Below are positions 45,071-56,222 of a stretch of DNA of 64,000 nucleotides, in pieces. The DNA comes from Aporrectodea caliginosa (taxonomy: Eukaryota; Annelida; Clitellata; Crassiclitellata; Lumbricidae). Position 1 is the first letter of the stretch, and each line of letters starts with the position of its first letter. The stretch covers positions 680,888 to 744,887 of the forward strand of contig JACEVL010000774.1 of the NCBI GenBank assembly GCA_020284085.1, written 5' to 3'. Under the pieces are notes generated by a model. That model was not told the DNA's origin. It was given only the letters and a program-made list of their open reading frames with translations, and did not search any database. Both the position numbers and the translations under genes were made by a program.

Positions 45071-46622
45071 TCAAACATTTATAAAAGCGCCTCTATTAGA
45101 ATAACCGTTCAGAGGCGCTCCCAGTGCACAAGGCCACAAGGCCACGAGAGACGAAATAGGTCTTGAGAAAAGCAAAAGGAGGAGGAGGAGGAGAAACCAG
45201 CTATATAGAATTTGAGAGCAGAGCAGATGGAGACATCGCATTCCAAAGAGAGGGACCAATTGCATAGCAACCACGGTCCAGAAGTTGGGGGACCTACTAG
45301 AATGTTAGAGTGGGGGAATTTGCGAGCGCCGAAGACAAGAAGCCTCTAATCCTTCATACCCCTAGGGGTATGGGGGAGCGTTGTAAGCTCCCCATCGGGG
45401 TCTGGGAGCCGACTCAATTTTGAGTATTTTGATGCCAAATGGAGTAGGCTACATTTTGGGCTCTAATTTACCCTCAAATTTTCCATATAAAAGTACCTAA
45501 ACCCATCTAGATCTGTGAAAAATATGACTTTATTATATGAATAAACTGATATTTTAGGTTTTAGAAGAACACCACTCGCAGTCGCAGCATTAAAATTTTT
45601 AATGTCCTCCTATATTATAGGCTTCTACCAAAGAGAGTCGAATTTAAACAAGCGAGATAAGTAAAGTTTTAGAGTGAAATTATAGGCCCTATAGCAACAT
45701 TCTGTACTGAATTCTGATATACTTGAGTTTAGCGGCTTTATCCTGACCCTTTATTTTATTGGCAGCAGGGTCAGTGATTTGTTGGGGAGGGACCTACTAA
45801 AACGTCCGAGTGGGAGGAACTGCGAGTGCGAAAGGAGGAAGACACACAGCCGCGATTGCGGAAGGCAAGAAGCTCCTAACGACTAGGGGTACGGGGGAGC
45901 ATCGTAAGCTCCCTCATCGGGGTCTGAACCGACGCAATTTTGAGCATTTGATACCAACTGGAGTGCATTTCGGGCTCTTGCTCTTGTTAATTTTCAAAAT
46001 TTTCAAAAGTTGGGGGACCGTCCCAACCTGTTCGAAAGTTGGGGGACGCGTCCCACGGGTCTCATAGGGTGGTTGCGCCTATGACCAATTGAGGTAAAGG
46101 ACCGGGACTGAGCCATAGCTGTTCTATAGTATGAGGAACTAGAAGATCAAGTCTGTTTGAAGAGCGGAGTGGCCGATGCGAGGAGGCTGAAAGAGGCCGA
46201 ATCAGCCTTAGACTTCTGGGAAGACCCCGTTGTATCTTGAAGACCAGAATGAGGATTTTGAATTTAATGCGTGCAGATAGAGGAGGCCAGTGCAGTTGTT
46301 CAAACATGAAGGTAGGAATGTGAGTATCGTGGTAGACATGCTATTAATCTGGTGGCCCCGTTTAGGACCGACTGCAGAGGTGAAAGACGAACCTTTGAAA
46401 GACCAATGAGAAGGAAATTATAGTAGTTAGTTCGGGAGCATATGAAGGCGTGACCAGCGTGGTGAAAATAGAAGATGAGACAGAACGCCGAACAGTCATG
46501 AGACGACTTCAACTGAAAATACGAAGAACGTGCATGTAAGGGTTAGAGATCTATGGTCTTTAAAAGAAATGGAGCTATCTAGCGTAGGCCACAATAGCGT
46601 AGGCTAACACTCAGATAACGTA
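45071..46622 (-). pseudogene. CR1/L2-like LINE copy in the receptor intron
   Basis: Minus-strand, 5'-truncated relative of the LINE at 2279-2995. The 3' end (45071-45262) shares the CCGTTCAGAGGCGCTCCCAG block and the AGAGAGGGACCAATTG segment. Coding remnants upstream (46092-46512) include EQLHWPPLSARIKFKI, ASSHRPLRSSNRLDLLVP and SRTNYYNFLLIGLSKVRLSP. Frameshifts and stops are frequent. It is split by the 821-bp element at 45263-46083. Confidence 0.85.
45263..46083. mobile_element. CATAGGCGCAACC-family element inside the LINE
   Basis: 821 bp flanked by ACCAATTG (45255-45262 and 46084-46091). The ends, read inward, are CATAGCAACCAC and CATAGGCGCAACCAC. It carries the same roughly 200-bp segment twice in direct orientation (45285-45490 and 45785-45995, both with ACCTACTA...GGTATGGGGGAGC-type blocks). 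It is the reverse-oriented relative of 10869-12011. Its middle (45555-45780) is unrelated to the LINE piece found in that copy. The 8-bp duplication and CA-initial ends suggest hAT-type mobilisation. Confidence 0.8.
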
Positions 46623-48780
46623 GTAAGTCTCATAGGCATCCAGCAACTTAATCTGGCGCCATTAATTTTGGGAACCTCACGAATTCGTGTCTACGCTGAC
46701 TTAGATGTTGCTAATGTACAATAAGAGTAGAAAGTCTATCTGTAAGCAAATAATGTTCAGATAACCGGAGAGGTCACCATTCGCATACTCCCGCATACAC
46801 GCAGAGCCAAGCAGTGAGGTCCCTTCCAGAGTTGTCAGTTGGCATCATGTTCACAGTTCCTGTCCCTACTGCATTGAGAATGAAGAATGGCGAGAGCCTA
46901 CATACCGACTGGCACTTTATCACAGTAACAGTAAATGTAAATGTAGCCTACACTTGATTATAGCGACCGTGTTATGGCCTTGAGAGGCGCATACCAATGT
47001 AGCTATACTGGACTAGCAGCCAGAAGACTCGGCGTCCGGATGTCATCCGGGCCACCATGCAGTTCTGTGCAAGACAAGTAATAGACAGTAGCCGCCCGAT
47101 TTGTCGTAAAAGCTCTCCAAGATTGACGGTCGAAAACACTTCAGGTCCCTCACCAGTGATTCGCTAAATTAAAGAATTCCTGTCGCATGTTGCATGTATA
47201 GACTAAGGAAGATAGTTCAAAGCAGTCCATCGAGCCCGTTAAAGGGCGATCGAGTCATTCGAGTTAAAACTGTGGACAAGGCTGTGATTAGATCTACATG
47301 CATTACGACGAATCACTGTAAAAAACCGATCGAAACTGTAAAGCAAGCGCGTTAAATTAAAGCGTTAAATTAACTCAGTTAATTTCAGGATGTTATAATA
47401 GAATTATTCAATGAAGCCAATACGTCTGTCAATTAGGACCCAGCGCAACATAAAAACAAAAAAAACTTAAATGTAAATTAAAGGACAAAACGCAACAGCA
47501 AACCGTTGTAGACCCTTCTGCAACATATCAGTACTTCACTGTTACTGAATATCAATACTTTTTATATAGATAATTATGTCGGGAATGTCTACGTAGCCAA
47601 TCAGCATGTGTGTGCGAGTGCGTGTCCGTAGTATTAGGTGATAGTCTGACAATGAGTCTGGGTTTTCGAAATCGTCACTCTTGGCTTTAGCCTACTAATA
47701 ATATTCACTGGATGTAAGTCCGCGATATTATACATCCTTAAACGAACACAACAGTTGTATCCAGTTCAACTGTTCAGGATTTCCGAGTATTAGGCGAAAC
47801 CTCGTAAGTTTCAAAATGCTAAAAGTCACATGCATGATACGACGCATCCACGTTCATCTGTTTTCAGCTGAAGGAGTCGGAAGGACAAAGCACATTTATT
47901 GCGATTGAACAACGAATGACCCTTTGACCCTTTGTTTCAGAAAGGCACCTGCATCGATTCGAGTCATTGACTGGTTGTAACAGTCAACGCTTGATCCAGT
48001 TTAGACACGCAATTACCCATAACGAAGCATTTTGGTTTCACTGCACAACAGTGTAGTTCGACTAATTAATTTTATGGCATGATTGATGCTTTGCTACAAT
48101 GTCAGGCAAGGAGACGAACAGCCGCAGCGAGGCATGTGAGCATACAGGCAAGCATCGTTAGGAGTGCAGTGTTAAATGACTGCTAATGGATATTCTATAA
48201 AGGCACGCACCATTACGAATCGGTAATTGAATGCACTATGCCGTGTTCCAAAGAGCATGCTATAGCTATATATAGGTCAGAGTTAATAACTCTCATATGG
48301 AACCTGCTTCTTCTTTAATCCGCTGCCATAGATGCACAGTGAACTTCTTGGCATCATTGTCCTGCTTCCGAATGATGTCATGACAACGTCAGACGACGTC
48401 AGCGCCTTTCAGGGTCTCAGTGACGCCGAGTGTAGAACCCAGAAGAACGACCCTCAGTGAAGCGTGTAGGCCTACAGTCTGTCTTCAACGGTTTCGTTAA
48501 GGATGCAAAGCAAGATGATAATCTTTAGTGTTACCGAGGGAAACTGGAGATCAAAAATGGAGAGTGCTTCAAAAGATTGTAACATACAGCCTCCTATAGA
48601 TGTACTTTTTGCTGCTTTATACTGAATGAGGATTAAACAAATGGATGACATGACAAAGACCAAAATATTTATCTGCAAACTTAGGCGTAAATTCTTTGAA
48701 GATATCAAGATTGGGGACTAGTGACAAGTGAGTGACACAGAAAATCCGAACCCATCACAACTCATTTTCAGTTTCAACCC
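46623..48780. other. Receptor intron, no feature recognised
   Basis: Apparently single-copy intronic sequence with no open frame of interest; A-rich and AT-rich patches only. Confidence 0.45.
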
Positions 48781-48789
48781 CATTATCCA

Positions 48790-49030
48790 TCGCCCCCACA
48801 CATTCTCTTGTACCCAATGCCTCTTCTTCTTCTTGTGGTTCTCTGCCTGTTAGGCAGGTTCAAATGTCCGACGTCGCCACTTCTCTCGTTGTTGGGCCTC
48901 TTCTTTCAGTTTCCTGTAGCCGTTTGTCATCATCCAATCCAGCATCATCTGTCTTGGTCTTCCTCTTGTCTTCCTCCCCTTCATTTTTCCGCTTCTTTTT
49001 CTCGCCAGCCCTATATCCCAGTAGACCTTA
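48790..49030 (-). pseudogene. RTE/L1-like LINE C-terminal remnant
   Basis: The minus strand reads [17 protein letters not shown], then [20 protein letters not shown] and a stop, followed by QAENHKKKKR. The GRPRxxxLDxxM and KEEAQxRExWR motifs are the usual C-terminus of RTE-type (endonuclease-RT) LINE proteins, and a GAA-rich tail follows. It sits antisense in the receptor intron. Confidence 0.7.
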
Positions 49031-50039
49031 GATTGTGCCTGATATGATGTGCCCAGCCATATGTAGGCTACTGAGCTTTGTTTGGTCTGTTCAGCCTATG
49101 ATCACCGTAAAAAAATAAATACAATACAAAGTCATCTCGTGAAGAAAGAAGCGGATCCAGTCCAGAGCTGAACCACTGGTTCCATAAGAGACGGGGTTAT
49201 AATAATTATTATGTCGCCTCTCTTTGCCTTTAAATATTTCGTTAAAGGATCAATGCAACGTTTATTCATGCTTTATAGAAATTTGTAAAGAATTGCATAA
49301 CACTGCATTTCCCTTAAAATCAACATAAGACTGTATGAATAAACATATCTTATAACAAACTTGGATGACATATGGATTACTAAAATCTAGTAATAAAAAA
49401 TCGAGACTATATTATAAATATCTAAGAAAAATCCAACAGAGAATAATAATTTTTTGAAAGAAATTCCGTAATACTTTTTAAGGAAATGAAATTAGCTGAA
49501 GAAAGATCATTATTATGCCACTAGGTTTGCAAAAAGCGAAAGAGATAAAAAAAATGGAAGGAACTGAAAGCATTGTTAAACGCTGGCGTTTCTTTAGTCT
49601 AGACGTTCTGCTGGCTGATCGTAATTGTTACCTCCAACAGGGCACCAGCTTAATCACGAGCGCTGATCCGCTAAGTATCCTTATCTCCGCCAGCATGCAC
49701 ATTTTATTGAACCCATTTAGGACCAATATTCTCACAAGAGCCCATATAAAAGCCCAATATATTATGTGTTCCATTTTGATTTAATGCCAAAGGAAATGCA
49801 ACCGGGATATTACTTTTTCTTCCGTAGTTTATTTCCATTTATCGTTCTCAACAGGCGATTTACAGCGAGTCGGACTACGAACAGTTGCTTTGGTGGAAAA
49901 TCCATTTCTGCAACCTTTTCGTCCTCATATTCTTTGACAGGTAACCAACGGATACAATGCCTGAGAATATTTGTTCTCATAGATGTTGAGATGCTGGAAT
50001 GCGTCGCCCTGTCGTAATATATTATATATAGCGATCAGT
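49031..50039. other. Receptor intron, no feature recognised
   Basis: AT-rich intron. An 89-codon open stretch at 49515-49784 has no known domain. Confidence 0.45.
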
Positions 50040-50069
50040 AAAGTATCTGACATCTTAAAAATCTTGAGT

Positions 50070-50200
50070 GAATGACAGAATGAGCGAGGAGTGAGACAGT
50101 CAGGTCCACTGCAGGGTCAGTGAGGGCGAGTGATTGAGACAGTCAGGTCCACTGGGTCAGTGAGTGAGAGTGAGTCAGTGAGTCAGAGAACCAGTCATTA
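50070..50200. repeat. Duplicated GAGACAGTCAGGTCCACTG segment
   Basis: Two direct copies of about 45 bp, followed by GTGAGTCA-rich simple sequence to about 50240. Confidence 0.75.
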
Positions 50201-50383
50201 GCCCATTTAGTAAGTAATTCAATCAGTCAGTGACTTCGTAATTGTGGGTGATTCATACGTATATGTATATGTTCATGCTCATACATATATATATATATGA
50301 TTATATATACGTATATATGGTTTATATATAGATATATAGATGCATTGTTGATCTGCTTGTGTTGTTGCTATATATATGTATAG

Positions 50384-50842
50384 GTTCAGCAGAGGCGTCG
50401 TATGGCCATGGGTAAGTGCATCTATCATCAGCAGGAGATCACTCTCGTCCTCGTCGTCGTCGTCTTCGTCTTCATCTTCAGCCAGACGCCGACATTCATC
50501 GACCACGTCTTGTGGACTGCGATCAGTGACAGCCAGCGTTCCTGTGGCCACTGGCACTACTACTACACGGCCGTTGCAGACACACTGGCACTGCTCAGCT
50601 CATCCGTCAATTTCATCATCTACGCTGTTACGAGCAGGAAATTCCGAAGAGGGCTTATGGATGCTGCATCGTGCGTTGCTCCGAATTTTGCCCGAACCCC
50701 GGAGCGTGTGACCCCCTGTCGGCTCCAGTCCATCATCGTACCTGCCATCCATCTTAAGCTGGCGAGGACGGTCACTGCAGAACCAAAAGGGATGATCAGT
50801 GCTTCAGACCCAAATCGTACTGCTCACGTAATAGACCAATAA
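50384..50842 (+). CDS. FMRFamide-receptor-like GPCR, exon 2 (TM6-C-term)
   Basis: Continues in phase 0 after an acceptor (TATGTATAG); the intron is 44265-50383 (6119 bp). Residues 237-388. Intracellular loop 3 is VQQRRRMAMGK. TM6 is ITLVLVVVVFVFIFSQTPTF (255-274) with P272. An extracellular loop carries C290. TM7 (about 295-317) contains NFIIY (N312 to Y316), the NPxxY equivalent, followed by SRKFRRG. The C-tail of about 65 residues contains C330-area cysteines suited to palmitoylation and several Ser/Thr. Stop at 50840-50842. Joining exons 1 and 2 gives a normal seven-helix receptor of 388 residues, typical for neuropeptide receptors of this group. It acts at the plasma membrane through G proteins; the ligand is inferred only from family resemblance. 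Confidence 0.92.
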   Translation, partial: VQQRRRMAMGKCIYHQQEITLVLVVVVFVFIFSQTPTFIDHVLWTAISDSQRSCGHWHYYYTAVADTLALLSSSVNFIIYAVTSRKFRRGLMDAASCVAPNFARTPERVTPCRLQSIIVPAIHLKLARTVTAEPKGMISASDPNRTAHVIDQ

Positions 50843-51212
50843 GTGTATTGGTGTTCTATGACCATAAGAAAATTAAGATATATAGGCCTATCTTCAGCAA
50901 TTGATGAAAGATGGAACCAGGTAAATGAAGACTCTGACTGGCAACACATAGGTCTAATATTATACCATCAACTCCAAACGGAGCGCATGAAATTCATAGT
51001 AGTAATCTCGAGATTTCAACAACGTCTGAAGACAGTAAAGTCACTGGAACCAGCTTAACAAGGCATATATAATTCTATAGTCTGTCTGATCCACTGCAAT
51101 CAGCAGTATGCAGGTTTCGAACACCAAACACCGATGCAGAGTGTTTGTTACGACGCACAAATTGTCCTATTATTTAACTTTAATTAGGTAGGCCTTCACT
51201 GTAGGCCTACCT

Positions 51213-51218
51213 AATAAA
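51213..51218 (+). promoter_or_regulatory. AATAAA polyadenylation signal of the GPCR
   Basis: First clear AATAAA after the receptor stop codon (about 370 bp downstream), at a plausible 3' UTR distance. Confidence 0.5.
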
Positions 51219-51639
51219 CATTGTTTTATTAGTAGTAGCACTATTATTTTTAGCCAGAGGATAATGTAATGTGGAAAGAAATATTATTAATTAACCCGAG
51301 GTAACTGTAATTCCTCAGAAATAAGAAATCATGCTTGGAGGTGTGTGAGCGTATGTCTGGAAAATCAGGCCGCCTCCTCCTCCGCGTAGATATCAGTGAA
51401 CGTGTCTCGAAATGTTATGACAAACAGATGGAAAGGCGCTACATGGAAGTCAGTAACTTCAGTGACTCTCCGGCGGAGATGGTCGAAAGGCGATTGCTAA
51501 CCTCACGGATTAAATCAACGTCGACAGTATACGCTGCTAGGCTTATGAGTAAAGGCTCTGCATGGACCATTCTCATATCCTATGTTTACTAGCGCTCGTC
51601 ATTGTTTGAAGCCATCGTCTAAGCCTGTAGTCGACTAGT

Positions 51640-51900
51640 CGTTCAGAAACTCCTCTCAGTTTTCCTAATCCACCGCTCGGCGGAAGAAGACGTTGCTGTC
51701 GTCGGTCCATCTTTCTGGAATAGGTTGCCTATAGTAGCAATCACCGTAATCAACTTCTTGGTCTTTCTTTCCCCTTTTTCGCAAGCGTTTGAAACCCATT
51801 CTCTTCGATCGTGGTTTGGTGTTGTCAGGTCGGGAACATCTCTGAGGAATATGTCTTGAAGTGGCGCTATATAAATTTACGATTACGATTTTTGATTGTC
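51640..51900 (+). pseudogene. CR1/L2-like LINE 3' end
   Basis: Plus-strand remnant with VAVVGPSFWNRLP and FETHSLRSWFG, the C-terminal motif pair of CR1/L2 proteins. It is followed by the 3' terminal GGCGCTATATAAATTTACG and a short ATTACG tail. Confidence 0.72.
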
Positions 51901-53058
51901 CAGGATTCAGCCAAGGATTTCCTTTTACGTATTTTTACTGGTCAGATAGGACGACGTTTCGACCGTCTTGCGCCTTCCTTCCTTCATACGTCATTAGAGG
52001 CTGACTGCGATCGAGCGATCGTCAAAGGCGTCGGTTTACTTACGATCGCCTCATTTCCGATTAGTTGTCATGTTATGAGAAGAGTCGGCGATTGACCCAG
52101 ACTCTATCCATCGGTGATCGTCTGCTGCCAACCATTATCCCGAGGACAGTTGCTGCTGCTGCTGCAGTTGCTGATGTTAATACTGATGGACGTGAAGGAA
52201 TGATCGCCTCTGCAGGGTCGCATCAGCCATCAGCCTCTATATGTGCCAATTGTGCCATGGTTACGTTGTGCTTTGTATGAGAAATGCATTAGTAACGGAG
52301 TTGCTGTCTGAAGTCGCAACTTAAGACTTGTCGTCTGCTTTGCGATTTGTCATATATAAAGCATCCGTTGACATCATACAAATTATGGTTTACAACAATC
52401 GTAACAGCCAGAGAAAACGCAAGACGTCATACAAATAATTATCAACAAATGTATGGCCTAACAGACAAAGAATACGCGACACAGTGCTTTGGAATCAAAC
52501 ACTAACATTATGACCCGCAGAACTATGACAAACCGCACCAAGTGAAATTAGTCATCGTTGGTGTCTGAGAGAAATGGCTGATAAAACGCTGCACATATTG
52601 AGCTCTGCAGTGTTGGTCCTACTGCGCTCAGGACAATTGCTGTCGTCATCTATAATTGGTCATAGCGCCTCTACTGGTTCTCGATGTTGCCCTTAGGCGA
52701 CGGGGTCACGGTGTCATGGCCATATGACTTGAGACCTTGGTGACTCAGTGTCTTAGTTTCACTTGCATGAATGGCAAAAGCCGGGTGGCGTAGACGAGCA
52801 ATGGGGGATGAATGAAGGTCGGAAGACGATTTCTGTCCAGCCAAGAATTGCAGCAATTTGCATGTGAACGATATGGCACCGGAGGGCGTCGCTAGGCAAC
52901 CAGAGTCGGCCATAACTTATTTCGACTCGATGGGTGGAAAACGAGCGACAGACAGAATAGAAGGAAGGTTCAAAAGGCAGGAAGAACTTATATGGGAAAA
53001 AATGAGGAAGAGGGAGAAAACGAAACAGGAAAAAGGCAAAAAATAAGACTGATTGGAG
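51901..53058. other. Unassigned sequence
   Basis: No gene recognised. Open stretches at 51811-52095 and 52858-53046 lack known domains; the latter is Lys/Glu-rich and runs into the GGAC repeat. Confidence 0.4.
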
Positions 53059-53101
53059 TACGGACGGACGGACGGACGGACGGACGGACGGACGGACGGA
53101 C
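53059..53101. repeat. GGAC tetranucleotide run
   Basis: Ten GGAC units, separated from the larger array by a short LINE 3' tail (GGCGCTACATAAATATCC at 53141-53158 followed by AATTACAATTAC). Confidence 0.95.
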
Positions 53102-53172
53102 AGACGGACTGAAAGATTCTGATTTGTTTTGCACTTTGAGCGGCGCTACATAAATATCCAATTACAATTACT

Positions 53173-54871
53173 GATGGACGGATGCATGGATGGACGGACG
53201 GATGGACAGATGGATGGACGGACGGATGGACAGATGGATGGACGGACGGATGGATGGACAGATGGATGGACGTACGAATGGACAGATGGATGGACGGACA
53301 GATGGATGGATGGACATGGATGGACAGATGGATGGACGGATGGATGGACGTACGGATGGACAGATGGATGGACAGATGGATGGACAGATGGATGGATGGA
53401 CAGATGGATGGATGGATGGACAGATGGATGGACGGACAGATGGATGGACAGATGGATGGGATGGATGGATGGATGGACAGATGGATGGACGGACAGATGG
53501 ATGGACGGACAGATGGATGGATGGACAGATGGATGGACGGACAGATGGATGGATGGATGGATGGAGGACGGACAGATGGATGGACAGATGGATGGACGGA
53601 CAGATGGGACGGAGATGGATGGACAGATGGATGGACAGACAGATGGATGGATGGATGGATGGATGGAGATGGACGGACGGATGGACAGACGGATGGATGG
53701 ATGGATGGACAGATGGATGGACGGACAGATGGATGGACAGATGGGACGGACAGATGGATGGACGGACAGATGGACGGATGGATGGACAGATGGATGGACA
53801 GATGGATGGATGGACGGATGGATGGATGGATGGACAGATGGATGGATGGACAGATGGATGGATGGGACAGATGGATGGATGGACAGATGGATGGACGGAC
53901 AGATGGATGGACGGACAGATGGAAGGATGGACAGATGGAATGGACGGACAGATGGATGGACGGACAGATGGAAGGACGGACAGATGGACAGATGGATGGA
54001 CGGACAGATGGAAGGACGGACAGATGGATGGATGGACAGATGGAAGGACGGACAGATGGACGGATTTGAGGATGGACAGATGGATGGACAGACTGATGGA
54101 AGGACGGACATGGATGGACAGAGATGGAATGGATGATTTGGACAGATGGACAGATGGACGGAACGGATGGATGGAAGGACGGATGGATGGATGGACGGAC
54201 AGATGGAAGGACGGACAGATGGAATGACGGACAGATGGAAAGGACGGACAGATGGAAGGACGGACAGATGGATGGATGGACAGATGGATGGACGGACGGA
54301 TGGATGGACGGACAGATGGAAGGACGGACAGATGGAAGATGATGGATGGACGGACAGATGGATGGACGGACAGATGGAAGGACGGACAGATGGATGGACG
54401 GACAGATGGATGGACGGACAGATGGAAGAAGGACGGACAGATGGAAGGACGGACAGATGGATGGACGGACAGATGGATGGACGGACAGATGGATGGACGG
54501 ACAGATGGAAGGACGGACAGATGGAATGACGGACAGATGGATGGACGACGGACAGATGGATGGACGGACAGACGGACAGATGGACGGACGGACAGATGGG
54601 ACGGACAGATGGATGGACGGACAGATGGATGGATGGACGGACAGATGGATACGGACGGACAGATGGATGAACAGATGGACAGATGGATGGACGGACAGAT
54701 GGATGGAGACGGACAGATGGATGGACGGATGGATGGACAGATGGATGGACGGACAGATGGATGGACGGACAGATGATGGACGGGATGGATGGACAGATGG
54801 ATGGATGGACAGATGGACAGATGGACGGACGGACAGATGGATGGATGGATGGACGGGATGGACGGACAGAC

Positions 54872-54902
<31 letters not shown>

Positions 54903-55490
54903 CAGATGGACAGATGGATGGACGGACAGATGGACGGACAGATGGATGGACGGAGATGGAAGGACGGACCGACAGATGGACAGATGGATGGACAGATGGA
55001 AGGACGGACGGATGGATGGAACAAGATGGATGGACAGAGATGGACGGACGGATAGATGGACAGATGGATGGATGGACAGATGGATGGACAGATGGATGGA
55101 CAGATGGATGGACAGATGGACGGACAGGACAGATGGATGGACAATGGAGGACGGACAGACAGATGGATACTGGGACAGATGGACTGGACAGATGGATGGA
55201 TGGATGGATGGACGGACAGATGGAAAGACAGATGGATGGACGGACAGATGGATGGACAGATGGATGGAGATGGATGGACGGACAGATGGATGGATGGATG
55301 GATGGATGGACGGACAGATGGATGGACGGACGAATGGATGGACGGACGTTTGGACAGATGGATGCACGTATAGATGACAGATGGATGGATGGACAGATGG
55401 ATGGACGGACGAATGTATGGACGAAGTGATGGATGGATGGATGGATGGACTGATGGACAGATGGATGGATGGTTGGTTGGATGCATGGAT
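53173..55490. repeat. 2.3-kb GGAC/GGAT/AGAT tetramer array
   Basis: Built from the tetramers GGAT, GGAC and AGAT in 8, 12 and 16 bp combinations (for example ACAGATGGATGGACGG). Neither strand offers stop codons in the basic unit. All three minus-strand frames therefore stay open for more than 770 codons over the same DNA, and plus frames for more than 330. Peptides are His/Pro/Ser/Ile (-) or Trp/Met/Asp/Gly (+) repeats, not proteins. Confidence 0.97.
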
Positions 55491-56222
55491 GAATCAATGG
55501 GCGGACTTTTGGGCGGACGGATGGAGGGTTGGATGTTCGAATAGACAGATTTGAAAATATGTGAGGATTGACCTATAGCTGTGTAGGAGATTCGACTACA
55601 AAGAACTACAGCAAAGTAGCAAACGCTCGTCTATAGTTAGTTCATGGTGTTTGACAACCGATGAAAAAGCGCATCGAAACGAAAGTATACAGGCTATGTC
55701 TCCGTTTTATTCGATATGCCCATCTATAACTGAAGAGGCAGAAACCACTTAAATAAAAGCGTAAGGATGGATGGGCGGATGTTATTATAGCCATGTGTTA
55801 TATGGCTATATGGCCTTTATATGTAATGTAAAGTAAATGCACATTTATAGTTAAGTATAATTATCTGTTGAAGTAGCCCTCCCTTTCCTACATGATAGTA
55901 GTTTTCATGCATACACAGTTCATCTGTGAGTAAATAATACTCGATTTGGTTAAAAATAAACCGTATACGCATAGAACCACGGCCTTCTACATAGAGATAT
56001 TTAGAAGTCCGTGATAGAACCCAAACAACGGAGCTTCATCCATGATTTAAGTGAGTTCGAAGTTCATAGTATAATTTGCTTAGCGGGTAAGGAATGCCGA
56101 CAGCCAGCCGAATGAAGCGGTTTCACAACTGACTTGAACACTCTAGACTCATGGTAGAAGACACTCTTAACAGGTATCTCTAAGGCCAATCCAACGTTTG
56201 CAGCTCATTGTTTTTGACTGAA
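55491..56222. other. Unassigned sequence
   Basis: No gene or transposon ends recognised. Confidence 0.4.

Noticed and set aside
52917..55497. Three overlapping 770-816 codon His/Pro/Ser/Ile-rich frames (-) and Trp/Met/Asp-rich frames (+)
   Set aside because: All frames of the tetramer array are stop-free, which shows the openness is a property of the repeat, not of coding.
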